Below, in pieces: positions 8,165-16,878 of a stretch of DNA of 35,288 nucleotides. The stretch's first letter is position 1. Every line of letters begins with the position of its first letter. Origin of the DNA: Clostridiales bacterium (lineage in GTDB: Bacteria; Bacillota; Sulfobacillia; Sulfobacillales; Sulfobacillaceae); contig DAHXNH010000129.1 in assembly GCA_027365485.1 (NCBI GenBank), positions 1 through 35,288 of the forward strand, given 5' to 3'. The translations under genes and the position numbers were made by a program. The notes beneath the pieces were generated by a model that saw only the letters and a list, made by a program, of their open reading frames with translations, was not told where the DNA came from and made no database searches.

Positions 8165-8458
8165 ATGATGTTAGGTATTGCTGGATTGCCCGCGCCTGCT
8201 CAACTATTGGCACCGGGGCACACTCCGTCTAGTCACGCGACCTCATTTGCCAACTTGGTGAGCTCGGCGGTGGGTCAGTTGCAAACTTCTCAAGCCAGTG
8301 CGCAATCGGCGATCAGTCAAGCCATGTTGGGGACGGGCTCAGTGACTGGCGCGATGGTCGCGATGACCCAGGCTCAAATGACCCTGGACGTGGCTACTTC
8401 CGTCACCACCGGGGCCGAAAACGCGTACCAGACGATTATGAACATGCAACTCGGGTAG
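8165..8458 (+). CDS. fliE: flagellar hook-basal body protein FliE
   Basis: This 97-aa small secreted protein joins the MS-ring or export gate to the rod. After a short variable N-terminus, FANLVSSAVGQLQTSQASAQSA is the FliE amphipathic helix. VTGAMVAMTQAQMTLDVATSV and AYQTIMNMQLG match the conserved C-terminal FliE pattern, which ends YQEIMRMQV in relatives. Its place between flgC and fliF is the normal one. Length is within the family range. Confidence 0.93.
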   Translation: MMLGIAGLPAPAQLLAPGHTPSSHATSFANLVSSAVGQLQTSQASAQSAISQAMLGTGSVTGAMVAMTQAQMTLDVATSVTTGAENAYQTIMNMQLG

Positions 8459-8485
8459 TCCTTTCGAAGACAAGGGGTAGACACG

Positions 8486-10054
8486 ATGAACGAATCCCTA
8501 AAGAACCTTCAAAATCGAATCTTGGCCTGGTGGAGGACCACTGACTCTACACGACGACTGCGCCTCGGTGCCATGACGGTGATGGGCTTGGTGGTGCTCA
8601 TTGTCGGCATTGGGTTTCTTACCCGAACCAACTGGCAGCCGCTGTACAATAATCTGTCTGCCCAGTCGGCAGGCCAGATTACCAACCAGTTGACTCAAAT
8701 GAAGGTGCCCTATGAACTCACGGATCAGGGGCGAACGGTCATGGTCCCCGCCTCCGATGTCGACCAGGTGCGAGTCGATTTGGCCAGTGCCAACATTCCG
8801 TCCAGTGGGACCGTCGGCCTGCCCACGCCGGTGAGCTTTAGCCTGGGCGAGACCGACCAGGAGATTCAGATCAATCAATTGATCAATACGGAAGCGACCT
8901 TGGAGTCGACGATCGATTCCATCGCAGGGATTAAAAGTTCTAAGGTGCTTATCAACCAACCGTCGCCTTCGTTGTTTGGCGAGGGCGCGAGTCAGGCTTC
9001 GGCGTCCGTGTTTGTGGATTTGAATCCGGGCGCGAATCTCAATCCAGGACAAGTGCGGGGCATTATGAATCTGGTTGCACATGCGATCTCGGGGTTGCCC
9101 TTGGCGGATGTCAGCGTGGTCGATCAATACGGCACCGTTTTGTCTCAAGGCGTTCTGAGCAACAATGGATCGTCGGCCGCGGGGCAAGCGGCTCAACAAC
9201 TCGCAGCTGAACATGCGGTGGACAACCAAGTCTCGTCCCAAGTGTCGTCGCTGTTGACGCAGGTGCTGGGCCCGGGCAATGCCGTGGTTCGGGTGAATGC
9301 GAGCTTGAATTTCAATAACCGCGAGGTACGCCAGGTCACTTACGGTCGAGGCGTGCTCGGAAGCCAGACGTCTAACGTGACCTCCTCTAAATCGAGTGCG
9401 GCCGCCGTCAAGGCCGCCGGAGCCGGTGCTAATACGGTCACCTATCCGACAACATTGAACGGGCCATCGTCCTCAAACTCTCGCGCTGTCACGACCCATT
9501 ACGATGTCAATCAGACCGTCAACGAAGTAACCATCCCCGCAGGCGGAATTAATCGGATGACCGTGGCGGTGGCGGTCGACCAGGCGATGAGTCCTGCCAA
9601 GCTGAGATCGCTCAAAAATCTGGTCGTTCAGGCGGCAGGACTGAATCTTCGGGCGGGTGACCAGGTAGATATCTTAGCCCAGCCGTTTAACCATTCCTTG
9701 GTTAAACAGGCTCTAGCCTCGATTGCGGCTACCCAACGGGCCAATCGCCTGCGTCAACAAATCGAGGCCGCCTTAGCCTTTTTGGCTTTGGTTCTGCTCA
9801 TCGTCGGGATTCGCCGGGTCATGAAAAGGCCGAGCCCACGGTCGCTGGAACTGGCTGAACCGGAAGAGCTGTACTTGGGTGCCGGCGGCATGCCCATGCC
9901 CATGACCATGGCGGATCTCTTGCCCCAGCCGCAGCCTGAGATGATCGAACGCAATATTCATGCCGAGGCCCGAGCCCACTTAAATAAAACGGCGCATGAA
10001 CATCCCGATACGGTGGCTCGGTTAATTCGGACCTGGCTGGCGGAGGACGATTGA
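8486..10054 (+). CDS. fliF: flagellar MS-ring protein FliF
   Basis: This 522-aa protein builds the MS-ring in the cytoplasmic membrane. The first membrane span (MGLVVLIVGIGFLTRTNWQPLYNNL, around residues 33-57) is followed by the ring-building domain with DVDQVRVDLASANIP and the typical SFSLGETDQEIQINQLINTEATLESTI segment. VLINQPSPSLFGE and FVDLNPGANLNPGQVRGIMNLVAHAISGL match FliF closely. The second span lies around residues 427-446 (AALAFLALVLLIVGI). The extreme C-terminus (PDTVARLIRTWLAEDD) is the FliG-binding peptide. The ATG follows AAGGGG. It stops 1 nt before fliG. Confidence 0.96.
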   Translation: MNESLKNLQNRILAWWRTTDSTRRLRLGAMTVMGLVVLIVGIGFLTRTNWQPLYNNLSAQSAGQITNQLTQMKVPYELTDQGRTVMVPASDVDQVRVDLASANIPSSGTVGLPTPVSFSLGETDQEIQINQLINTEATLESTIDSIAGIKSSKVLINQPSPSLFGEGASQASASVFVDLNPGANLNPGQVRGIMNLVAHAISGLPLADVSVVDQYGTVLSQGVLSNNGSSAAGQAAQQLAAEHAVDNQVSSQVSSLLTQVLGPGNAVVRVNASLNFNNREVRQVTYGRGVLGSQTSNVTSSKSSAAAVKAAGAGANTVTYPTTLNGPSSSNSRAVTTHYDVNQTVNEVTIPAGGINRMTVAVAVDQAMSPAKLRSLKNLVVQAAGLNLRAGDQVDILAQPFNHSLVKQALASIAATQRANRLRQQIEAALAFLALVLLIVGIRRVMKRPSPRSLELAEPEELYLGAGGMPMPMTMADLLPQPQPEMIERNIHAEARAHLNKTAHEHPDTVARLIRTWLAEDD

Positions 10055-10055
10055 T

Positions 10056-11060
10056 ATGGCCAATCCTCTTTCTGGGGTGCGCAAGGCTGCGGTGTTATTG
10101 ATGAGTTTGCCATCTCAAGATGCGTCGTCGGTTTTACGTGGACTTAGACGCTCCGAGGTGGAGGGCATTACGCTTGAAATCGCCAATCTCAAGCGGATCG
10201 ACAAACGCAGTCAAGATGAGGTGATTTCGGAGTTTTATCAAATCTCGGTGGCGGAACAAGAAATTGCTGAAGGTGGGTTGGAGGCCGCTCGCCACTTGTT
10301 GGAACAGGCGTTTGACTCGCAGCGGGCTCAAGAAATCTTGCATCATCTTTCGTCCTATATGCAGCGAAGACCGTTCGAGGTGTTGCGCAAGGCCGATGCC
10401 CTGCAAGTGTTGGCCTTCGTCCAAAACGAACATCCGCAGACCATTGCGGTGTTGTTGGCCTATATGGAACCGGTGCAGGCATCGCGCGTCCTATCCGGTC
10501 TTTCAAGCCAGTTGCAGAATGAAGTCGCCCAGCGGATTGCGCGCATGGGGCGCATTTCTCCTGAATTGGTGAAAGAGGTGGAAGCGCTGGTCGAACGCAG
10601 GCTGTCGAGCGTGGCGGTCGATGAAGTGGTCGGGGTCGGTGGGATCAATACGATTGTTCCGATTCTGAACAATGCCGATCGCACATCGGAACGCGCCATC
10701 TTGGATTCGATGGAACAGAGCGATCCGGAACTGGCGGAAGAAATTCGAAGCCGAATGTTTGTCTTTGAGAATATTGTGCAACTCGATGATCAGGCAATTC
10801 AAAAAGTGCTCCGGCGAGTGGACAATAAGACTTTAGCCTTGGCGCTCAAAGGGAGCGCGGGCGAGGTGGCCAGTAAAGTGTTTAAGAATCTTTCCCAGAA
10901 GGCAGCCGAGTTATTGCGTGACGATATTGACGTGCTCGGCCCAGTCAGAATTCGGGACGTGGAGCAAGCCCAAAGAGAAATCATCAGTGCGATTCGGCTG
11001 CTGGAAGATCAGGGCGAGGTGGTGCTGGCCCGGGGCGAGGAGGATGACTATGTCGTCTAA
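10056..11060 (+). CDS. fliG: flagellar motor switch protein FliG
   Basis: This 334-aa C-ring protein couples stator force to the rotor. The N-terminal FliF-binding domain begins LSGVRKAAVLLMSLP. The middle domain carries the conserved EHPQT motif (FVQNEHPQTIAVLLAYM, around residues 127-143), and the C-terminal domain has MFVFENIVQLDDQAIQKVLRRVD. The charged torque helix that meets MotA follows as the family's conserved block around residues 280-300. Length matches the family. Its 3' end overlaps fliH by 11 bp and carries the fliH ribosome site (GAGGAGG, 11037-11043). Confidence 0.96.
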   Translation: MANPLSGVRKAAVLLMSLPSQDASSVLRGLRRSEVEGITLEIANLKRIDKRSQDEVISEFYQISVAEQEIAEGGLEAARHLLEQAFDSQRAQEILHHLSSYMQRRPFEVLRKADALQVLAFVQNEHPQTIAVLLAYMEPVQASRVLSGLSSQLQNEVAQRIARMGRISPELVKEVEALVERRLSSVAVDEVVGVGGINTIVPILNNADRTSERAILDSMEQSDPELAEEIRSRMFVFENIVQLDDQAIQKVLRRVDNKTLALALKGSAGEVASKVFKNLSQKAAELLRDDIDVLGPVRIRDVEQAQREIISAIRLLEDQGEVVLARGEEDDYVV

Positions 11061-11739
11061 TGTGGTCAAGACGGTGCGTCAACTGCGCGTACCGGACGCC
11101 CATCGCATTGGTTTAGCGGCACCGGTGGTTGAACATCAAAAATCCGAAGACGCATTGAGGAAAATCCTGGAGGAGGCCCAACTAGAGGCGGAGCGCATTG
11201 TCGCCGAGGCTCGCCGGGAGGCGGAGGTGGAGCGACAAAAAGCCAGAGATCGCGGTCTCGAGGAAGGGCGGGAAGCGGTCTGGCAAGAACTGCAGCAACA
11301 AGTGGCGAGGGAGTGGGAGTCGGCACGGGCACCTTTAAGCGCGCTCCTAGACACCGTAGAGCGGATGACCCATTGGCTTGAGTTGTGGCAAGACGACAAC
11401 GTGGTACGGATAGCCAAGGTGCTCGCGGAATCCATCTTGACCACGGCGGTGGAGGACCATCCCGGGTGGTTTGCGGATTATTTGGCTAAGGTCGTTGGCA
11501 GCATGAGAGTGGGTGCAGTGCGCTTGGCGGTGGGTGAACGGTGGGCGGACAAGTTGGAGATGCTCGTAGGCTCATTGAGCCCCATCGTGACCGTGGCCGC
11601 GGCTTTGGTCGAGACGGCGCTGCCGCCTTATGAAGTGCGCATTGAAGGAGAAGGCTTGACCGCGTTGGCTGGGATGGCAACGGCATTGAGCCAAATCGAA
11701 GACGAGGTGCGTTATGGCGATCGATCTTGGGGCGCTTGA
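11050..11739 (+). CDS. fliH: flagellar assembly protein FliH (export ATPase regulator)
   Basis: This 229-aa protein is the stator-like partner of the FliI ATPase in the flagellar export apparatus. The first half is a charged coiled coil (EDALRKILEEAQLEAERIV and neighbouring repeats, around residues 34-75). The second half is the conserved FliH domain with WLELWQDDNVVRIAKVLAESIL. The chosen start is the ATG at 11050, 6 nt after the fliG-internal AGGAGG; an in-frame ATG at 11044 is too close to that site. The stop lies 26 bp inside fliI, so fliG, fliH and fliI are translationally interlocked. Confidence 0.9.
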   Translation: MSSNVVKTVRQLRVPDAHRIGLAAPVVEHQKSEDALRKILEEAQLEAERIVAEARREAEVERQKARDRGLEEGREAVWQELQQQVAREWESARAPLSALLDTVERMTHWLELWQDDNVVRIAKVLAESILTTAVEDHPGWFADYLAKVVGSMRVGAVRLAVGERWADKLEMLVGSLSPIVTVAAALVETALPPYEVRIEGEGLTALAGMATALSQIEDEVRYGDRSWGA

Positions 11740-13030
11740 GGCGAGTATTTCTCGAGCTCCGATGTTCCGTTATCAGGGGAACATCGAAGAGGTGAAGGGG
11801 CTAAGCATCCTGGCGGCGGGATTGCCGGTGGGGATTGGGGAGATGGTGGTCATTGGCGCCGCTGCTCGAGCCGTCGATGCCGAGGTGGTGGGGGTGTTGT
11901 CCAATCACCGGGTCTACTTGCTCCCTTACGAGGAAATCGATGGGATCCGCTCGGGGACTCCGGTCTGGTCCGGACGCCGGCAGGCCACCGTGCCCGTGGG
12001 TGATTTGGTGCTAGGGCGCATTCTCGACGGGCTCGGTCGACCTTTAGATGGAGCGGGGCCTATTCGCGGACGTAGTCGGGCGCTTCGCCGGGCGGCAGCT
12101 TCGCCGTTGCAAAAGCGCCCGATTACTGAAAAGTTGGCGACCGGCGTGCGTGCCGTCGATGGCCTGTTGACCTTAGGACGGGGGCAGCGGGTGGGAATTT
12201 TTGCCGGAGCCGGGGTAGGGAAAACGACCCTCCTCAATATGCTGCTGCGAGGCACGGATACGCCGATAGCGGTGGTCGCGCTGGTGGGGGAACGAGGGCG
12301 GGAGGTGGCCGAGTTCTGTCAGGGATTGGACGCCAGCACCCGGGCGCGCACGGTGGTGATTGCCGCCACATCGGAGGCTCCTGCACTGATGCGACTCAAA
12401 GTGTCCGATGTGGCGATGAGCATAGCCGAAGACTTTCGTGACCGTGGCACCGATGTCTTGTTGGTGTTGGATTCCCTGACTCGTGTAGCCATGGCGCAGC
12501 GCGAGGTGGGCCTGCAGTCTGGAGAAATTGCGTCGATGCGTGGCTATACCCCATCCGTCTTTCAATTACTGCCCCGGCTTTTGGAACGTGCGGGTCGGAC
12601 CGAACGTGCAGCAATTACCGGCCTTTATACCGTATTGCTGGATAGCGACGATCCTAACGACGCGGTCGGCGATGCGGCCCGCAGCATCCTTGATGGCCAC
12701 TACTATCTTGCCCGAGAGCTGGCCGAGGGCCACCATTTTCCTGCGATCGACATCCCGCGTTCGCTGAGCCGGGTGATGCCCGACATTATTGATTCGGACC
12801 ACGCCCGAGTGGCTCGGTTGGCTCGACAGTCGCTGGCCCGGCTCGAGCGCTCCAAAGACTTGGTGAGTTTAGGCGCCTACCAGCCGGGCACGGATGAGCA
12901 GTTAGATTTCGCCTTGGACAAAGAGGAAGCCCTTCGGCAGTGGTTGGACCAGCCAGAGTCCGAATGGACCGCCCCCGAGGAGGGGGTGCAGGCGTTAGGG
13001 CGTCTGTTAGGGGAAGCGAATTCAGCCTGA
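11714..13030 (+). CDS. fliI: flagellum-specific ATP synthase FliI
   Basis: This 438-aa cytoplasmic ATPase energises flagellar type III export and resembles the F1 beta subunit. The Walker A loop reads GAGVGKTT, with catalytic Lys170 after GIFA. ALVGERGREVAEF carries the conserved glutamates, and the Walker B region reads VLLVLDSLTRVAMAQREVGL. The C-terminal FliI segment YQPGTDEQLDFAL is canonical. Length matches the family. The start overlaps the end of fliH by 26 bp. FliH and FliJ, its usual partners, flank it. Confidence 0.97.
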   Translation: MAIDLGALEASISRAPMFRYQGNIEEVKGLSILAAGLPVGIGEMVVIGAAARAVDAEVVGVLSNHRVYLLPYEEIDGIRSGTPVWSGRRQATVPVGDLVLGRILDGLGRPLDGAGPIRGRSRALRRAAASPLQKRPITEKLATGVRAVDGLLTLGRGQRVGIFAGAGVGKTTLLNMLLRGTDTPIAVVALVGERGREVAEFCQGLDASTRARTVVIAATSEAPALMRLKVSDVAMSIAEDFRDRGTDVLLVLDSLTRVAMAQREVGLQSGEIASMRGYTPSVFQLLPRLLERAGRTERAAITGLYTVLLDSDDPNDAVGDAARSILDGHYYLARELAEGHHFPAIDIPRSLSRVMPDIIDSDHARVARLARQSLARLERSKDLVSLGAYQPGTDEQLDFALDKEEALRQWLDQPESEWTAPEEGVQALGRLLGEANSA

Positions 13031-13092
13031 AAACCCTCTCTTGGGTGACATTTGGGGAGACATTAACCTTGCCGGCAGCAGGAGGATGAGCA

Positions 13093-13518
13093 GTGAACGA
13101 ACCAGCAATTTTTCTATATATCGACGTATTGCAGCAAGAACTCGATAGCAAGGCCCGCGATATTGGCGAAGCTCGCCAGGAGTTGAGCCGGATCCAGGAC
13201 CTTAAAGGCGGTATTGAACAGAGTCTTAGGCGAGACAACCTGCCCCCCAGTGTCGAGCAAGCCGAGCTGCTCTTTGACTTTGTCCGGTACTGGAATCGAA
13301 GAAATGTCGAAGCGAAGCGTTTAGGCGAAGAGGAATTTCGCCAAAAAACTCGAATTTACGACATGGAAGTAGAAATTCTGCGGCTGTGGAGAAAGCAGGA
13401 AACCTTGAGGCGCCTAGTCATTCGCCAACAACAGCGTCGGCACGCCCGTCAAGCGTTTCGGCTCGGCCGCGAGCAACAAGAATTGATTATGGCGGGCCAA
13501 CCGCCTCCCGAGAGGTGA
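13093..13518 (+). CDS. fliJ: FliJ-like export chaperone
   Basis: This 141-aa protein is nearly all charged coiled coil (QELDSKARDIGEARQELSRI, then a run rich in E, Q, K and R to the end). It sits directly after fliI, the normal place of fliJ. FliJ forms the central stalk of the FliI ring and helps deliver chaperones to FlhA. Sequence conservation in this family is low, so the call rests on position, size and composition. The start is GTG with AGGAGG 7 nt upstream; an ATG at 13086 is in another frame. The gene is separated from fliI by 62 bp. Confidence 0.8.
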   Translation: MNEPAIFLYIDVLQQELDSKARDIGEARQELSRIQDLKGGIEQSLRRDNLPPSVEQAELLFDFVRYWNRRNVEAKRLGEEEFRQKTRIYDMEVEILRLWRKQETLRRLVIRQQQRRHARQAFRLGREQQELIMAGQPPPER

Positions 13519-13527
13519 TTTGCGGCA

Positions 13528-14139
13528 GTGGGTTTGCTCCCCAATATGACAATTGAGATGGTTATGGGCAAGCGTTTGGTTCGGACTCGAGTGCTTCGAG
13601 TACTGGGCCGGGATGTGTATTTGGAGGCGTTGCCGGACATCGAGTCGGAATTGACACCGTTACCCGGACAAGCGTTTGAAATGGTGTGGATGGATGATGA
13701 AACGCGGTGGTCACAGTCGGCTCGTATGAAAGACGTGTTGGAAACGCTTCCTATTATGTTAGTCAATCTGGAGGGCAAAGCCAGGGTTTCGGACAAACGC
13801 CAGGTGCCTCGAGTGAGAGTGACCGTGCCTGTGGAATATGGGATTCCTCATCGGGAGCGCTATCTCACCACCACATTAGATCTTTCGGTTGCGGGACTCA
13901 GATTTCCGAGTGTGATTCCGCTGTGGGTCGAATTGGACTTGAGTTTAGTGTTGAGGCTGGGACCTGAGACCTTGACCGTGAGAGCCAAGGTGGTGCGTGC
14001 AGATAAGACTGCGAAGGATTTTCGGGGACGCCAGGGCTGGGAAACAGCGGTTCGTTTTCTAAGTCTGGGCTATCGGGAGCGAGGCATCCTGGAACAGTTT
14101 GTTCGCTCGCATCTGAAACCGAAAGTCTCTAGAGGCTAG
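13528..14139 (+). CDS. YcgR-like PilZ-domain c-di-GMP receptor
   Basis: This 203-aa protein has the two-domain layout of YcgR/YpfA flagellar brakes. The N-terminal beta-rich domain (around residues 1-85) resembles the PilZN/YcgR domain. The PilZ domain begins at about residue 88 and keeps both ligand motifs: RxxxR as Arg91-Gln-Val-Pro-Arg95, and D/NxSxxG as Asp118-Leu-Ser120-Val-Ala-Gly123. Such proteins bind cyclic di-GMP and slow or stop the motor through MotA or FliG. Start is GTG with AGAGGTGAT upstream. It lies 9 bp after fliJ, inside the basal-body operon, so the brake is probably made with the structure it controls. Confidence 0.88.
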   Translation: MGLLPNMTIEMVMGKRLVRTRVLRVLGRDVYLEALPDIESELTPLPGQAFEMVWMDDETRWSQSARMKDVLETLPIMLVNLEGKARVSDKRQVPRVRVTVPVEYGIPHRERYLTTTLDLSVAGLRFPSVIPLWVELDLSLVLRLGPETLTVRAKVVRADKTAKDFRGRQGWETAVRFLSLGYRERGILEQFVRSHLKPKVSRG

Positions 14140-14164
14140 CATTTGATCGCTGAAAGGAGGTGAT

Positions 14165-15874
14165 ATTACGACACTTATCGCAATACCCCAAGAGGGAGCA
14201 AACGCTAGGTTGACCGAGAGCGCCAGGAGAACGCGGGTTTTGGGTGGATTTGCAAAGGCTTTGGGCCGAGTGAAACCAAAAGCTCATTCCGCGGCCATCC
14301 CCTCGGCCCGGGAGCATGGCTCGCCTTTAACCGAACAGCTAACGGCGAAAGGATTGGCGCAAGCCATCAGAGAGGTGGGAGGTGAAGTATTGCCATCAGC
14401 GTCACAGCCGACAAGGGAGATGAGTGCAAAGACCGCGAAGGCTGGGCGCAGCGCGACCAAACCGGGCCATAAAATGGGAAAAGAAACCCACCCGGTGGTG
14501 TCGCTTTCGGAGGCGATTTTGTTCGAGAACCGTCTGATCCATCCACAACCTAGCCTTCGTGTGACTGCCGCCCGCATCCATCGATTGCCGCGAAAGACGC
14601 CGATAGCCCCAATGGCGCTCACTGGCCAACCCCCAGAGTCGAAAGCGAGTGACTTAGCTCAGGTGGCGAAGGATGGCATTGACGGGTTAGCCGCCAGGTC
14701 GGCCAAATCCGATGTCCCGGGGCCGGTCGAGAGGAGATCATCGCCATCGCCGGCCAAGACCGGTGCACGAGGCCCCGATGGCCGAAACACGGCAGCCGCA
14801 CGAACAAATTTCGTCAGCCTCAGCCTTAAGAACAGAAAAAGCGGCGACATTGGTTCAAACCGTACGGTCTCGAAAGTAAGGAGGATCAACCCCCGCCCGA
14901 TTGCGATCCCTAGTGGGCGGATAGAAAAAGAAGGTTCGGCGGTCATCGCCGAGGCACGGGCGTCGTCTACAACCGCTCAAAGTAGGGTTGGGGGCATACA
15001 CCACCGAGGCGGCCAGCGTGAAAGATCCCAGGAGAGCTCGGTTGGGAATCTGGTCATGCCTAGCCGGGGGGATTCGACCGAGCCCGCGTCTCGGGCCCCG
15101 TCGTTGGTGAAGCCGATGAAAATCGTCGGACGAGGGATTGGATCGAGAGGCCACTTTTCCGAACTAAGGACGCGCACCCCCGCCACAGGCGATAGTGCGG
15201 GCAAGGGGTTGACCTCATTTCGCAAGCAAAATGGCCTCGGGTCTCAAAACGAGACGGTTCACCGGGCTCCGGCATCGGTAGAGCCGAAGCCAAGATCGGT
15301 AGGGCCGAAGCCAAGTTCGGTGGAGCCTGCCACCGAAACGGGCGTGGTCGCTGCGAGTCCCACCCCACCTCGAAATACCATCCCTAGGACGGTGGGAACC
15401 ATAGGCGGGACAGTTGCTTCGCCAGCCAAAAGCCCTCATCCTCCCAGTACTCCGGTCAAGGGACCGATGTGGACGCTAACCCGGGCCAATACGGCTGAGG
15501 ACGGGCAAAGCACGACCTGGGCGGTCAGACCGCCACCCCAAGATCCGATGGCCGCTTTTACAGTCGAGGTCAAGGACAAAGGGGACGCCTTAACCACGAC
15601 GGTGCATCTGAGTGAGCATCCGGGCAATGCCGGATTGGGGACTCCCGCCGATGTTCGCCAGTTGGCCAGTGATCTCTTCCAACGTAACAGCCCGAGTGCC
15701 GTGGAAGTTCGGGTTTATGTGAATCAGGAGTTTCATGCGCAGTCGGGATTTAGTCGATCCTCTGCCGGCGCCGACCCACCGGGGTGGGGAGGTTCTGGTT
15801 CCACAGGCAGTGGCTCGACCGCTGACGATGCGCGCGGAGCGGGCAGCACTGAAGGGATCGACTTTCGAGCCTAA
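14165..15874 (+). CDS. fliK: FliK-like hook-length control protein (divergent)
   Basis: This protein of about 555-569 aa sits where fliK lies, just before flgD. The first 400 or so residues are very basic and rich in Ser, Arg, Pro and Ala, like the disordered ruler part of FliK. Three near copies of a seven-residue SVEPKPR unit lie at about 15280-15342. The C-terminal part (around 15540-15740) is a small folded domain with DALTTTVHLSEHPGN and AVEVRVYVNQEFHA. It recalls the FliK C-terminal domain (strand, LxP-like turn, strand) but is not a close match. A perfect AAGGAGGTGAT (14154-14164) is followed in frame only by ATT (14165); the first usual start is TTG at 14210. I list the longer form as possible. 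Confidence 0.7.
   Translation: MTTLIAIPQEGANARLTESARRTRVLGGFAKALGRVKPKAHSAAIPSAREHGSPLTEQLTAKGLAQAIREVGGEVLPSASQPTREMSAKTAKAGRSATKPGHKMGKETHPVVSLSEAILFENRLIHPQPSLRVTAARIHRLPRKTPIAPMALTGQPPESKASDLAQVAKDGIDGLAARSAKSDVPGPVERRSSPSPAKTGARGPDGRNTAAARTNFVSLSLKNRKSGDIGSNRTVSKVRRINPRPIAIPSGRIEKEGSAVIAEARASSTTAQSRVGGIHHRGGQRERSQESSVGNLVMPSRGDSTEPASRAPSLVKPMKIVGRGIGSRGHFSELRTRTPATGDSAGKGLTSFRKQNGLGSQNETVHRAPASVEPKPRSVGPKPSSVEPATETGVVAASPTPPRNTIPRTVGTIGGTVASPAKSPHPPSTPVKGPMWTLTRANTAEDGQSTTWAVRPPPQDPMAAFTVEVKDKGDALTTTVHLSEHPGNAGLGTPADVRQLASDLFQRNSPSAVEVRVYVNQEFHAQSGFSRSSAGADPPGWGGSGSTGSGSTADDARGAGSTEGIDFRA
15280..15342 (+). repeat. seven-codon tandem repeat inside fliK-like gene
   Basis: Three consecutive near-repeats of about 21 bp encode SVEPKPR, SVGPKPS and SVEPATE. 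They lie in the disordered part of the FliK-like protein, where repeat number could change protein length. Confidence 0.6.
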
Positions 15875-15900
15875 CTGTTGATAGAAAGGAGGAATTTCAG

Positions 15901-16371
15901 ATGGCTACATCACCCATCGCAGGCAGCAGTGCGGCCAACGCCGCGACCCAGCCGACTGCGGCGGCCACCAACACGAGTGCTACCAGCCAAGTAGGCACCT
16001 TGCCGCCCTCGAGCCAACTCAACGAGTCCGACTTTCTGACCTTGCTATCGACTGAACTCCAGTATCAAGATCCGTCGAACCCAGTCGATGACACGCAATT
16101 TATTTCTGAGTTGGCGCAATTCTCGAGTCTTTCAGCGGCCAATCAACAACAACAGACCTTGACTCAGATCTTGAACCAATTGTCTAACGGTAGTGGTTCG
16201 GATGCCCTGCTTTCGGCAGCCCAACTTATTGGTAAGACCGTCTCTACCCAGTCCTCGGGCTCGGGAACCGTTGCCGGCGTCACCTTGGGCCAAGGCGGTG
16301 CCGTTCAAGTGGAATTGGCCAATGGCAGCACGTTGGCGTTGTCGGATTTGACCGGAGTACAAAATGGATGA
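15901..16371 (+). CDS. flgD: flagellar hook assembly protein FlgD (short form)
   Basis: This 156-aa protein is the hook cap that allows hook subunits to assemble and is later displaced. The conserved block FLTLLSTELQYQDPSNPVDDTQFISELAQFSSL (two overlapping halves, around residues 45-78) is diagnostic. The N-terminus is Ala/Thr/Ser-rich and probably disordered. The C-terminus ends after a single small beta segment (GTVAGVTLGQGGAVQVELANG), so the Ig-like and tudor domains of the roughly 230-aa proteobacterial protein are reduced, as in many Firmicutes. AAAGGAGG precedes the ATG. It overlaps the next gene by 8 bp. Confidence 0.93.
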   Translation: MATSPIAGSSAANAATQPTAAATNTSATSQVGTLPPSSQLNESDFLTLLSTELQYQDPSNPVDDTQFISELAQFSSLSAANQQQQTLTQILNQLSNGSGSDALLSAAQLIGKTVSTQSSGSGTVAGVTLGQGGAVQVELANGSTLALSDLTGVQNG

Positions 16372-16837
16372 ACCGTTAGGCCCAATAGGCACCATAGGGT
16401 CAGTTCAGCCGGCTCTGGTGGCCAAGAAAGCGGCACCATCGTCTTTCAAAAGTGCCTTGGAGCAAGTGCTGACAGTGTCGACTCACGCAAAAGGTCGACT
16501 GGCCGAGCGCGGATTTCAGTTCGCCGCCGGCGAACTTCCCGGGGTATCGCGAGCGGTGGATGCGGCGGCCAAAGCCGGTTCGAAAACGGCGGCAGTAATC
16601 ACCAATCATGGCATTTTAGTGGTGTCTCCGGCCAAGCGAACGGTCATTACCGCGTTGGCACTCAATACCGGTGAGATGACCATGGTGAATCGGGTGGATA
16701 CCTTGGTGTTTGTGGGTCGGACCTCAGATGAGGAAACCCCGCGCTCTCGACGGACCGAAGGAGCGCAGCAAAATAGCGTCGGCGGCCACTGGTCTTTGGT
16801 GAACGCTCCGAGCTTAGACGGCGGTCAGGGAAGTTAA
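16364..16837 (+). CDS. flagellar operon protein (TIGR02530-like)
   Basis: This 157-aa protein resembles the Firmicute flagellar operon family TIGR02530, found between flgD and flgE. The matching region (around residues 24-122) reads SFKSALEQVLTVSTHAKGRL, AERG, AVDAAAKAGSKTAAVI and a C-terminal VVSPAKRTVITAL, which in relatives is LVVSVKNRTVITA. The family's biochemical role is not established; its constant position suggests hook assembly. A 35-residue polar tail follows the domain. The ATG lies inside the 3' end of flgD with GGAG a few bases upstream, so the two are coupled. Confidence 0.85.
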   Translation: MDEPLGPIGTIGSVQPALVAKKAAPSSFKSALEQVLTVSTHAKGRLAERGFQFAAGELPGVSRAVDAAAKAGSKTAAVITNHGILVVSPAKRTVITALALNTGEMTMVNRVDTLVFVGRTSDEETPRSRRTEGAQQNSVGGHWSLVNAPSLDGGQGS

Positions 16838-16878
16838 CCAAGCTCGGATAACCCGAGCGGGAAAGGATTGTGACAGCG

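Noticed and set aside
10134..10802. Minus-strand open frames inside fliG
   Set aside because: They are shadows of fliG coding sequence without starts or family matches. The same holds for the frames opposite fliF, fliI, flhA and flgK.
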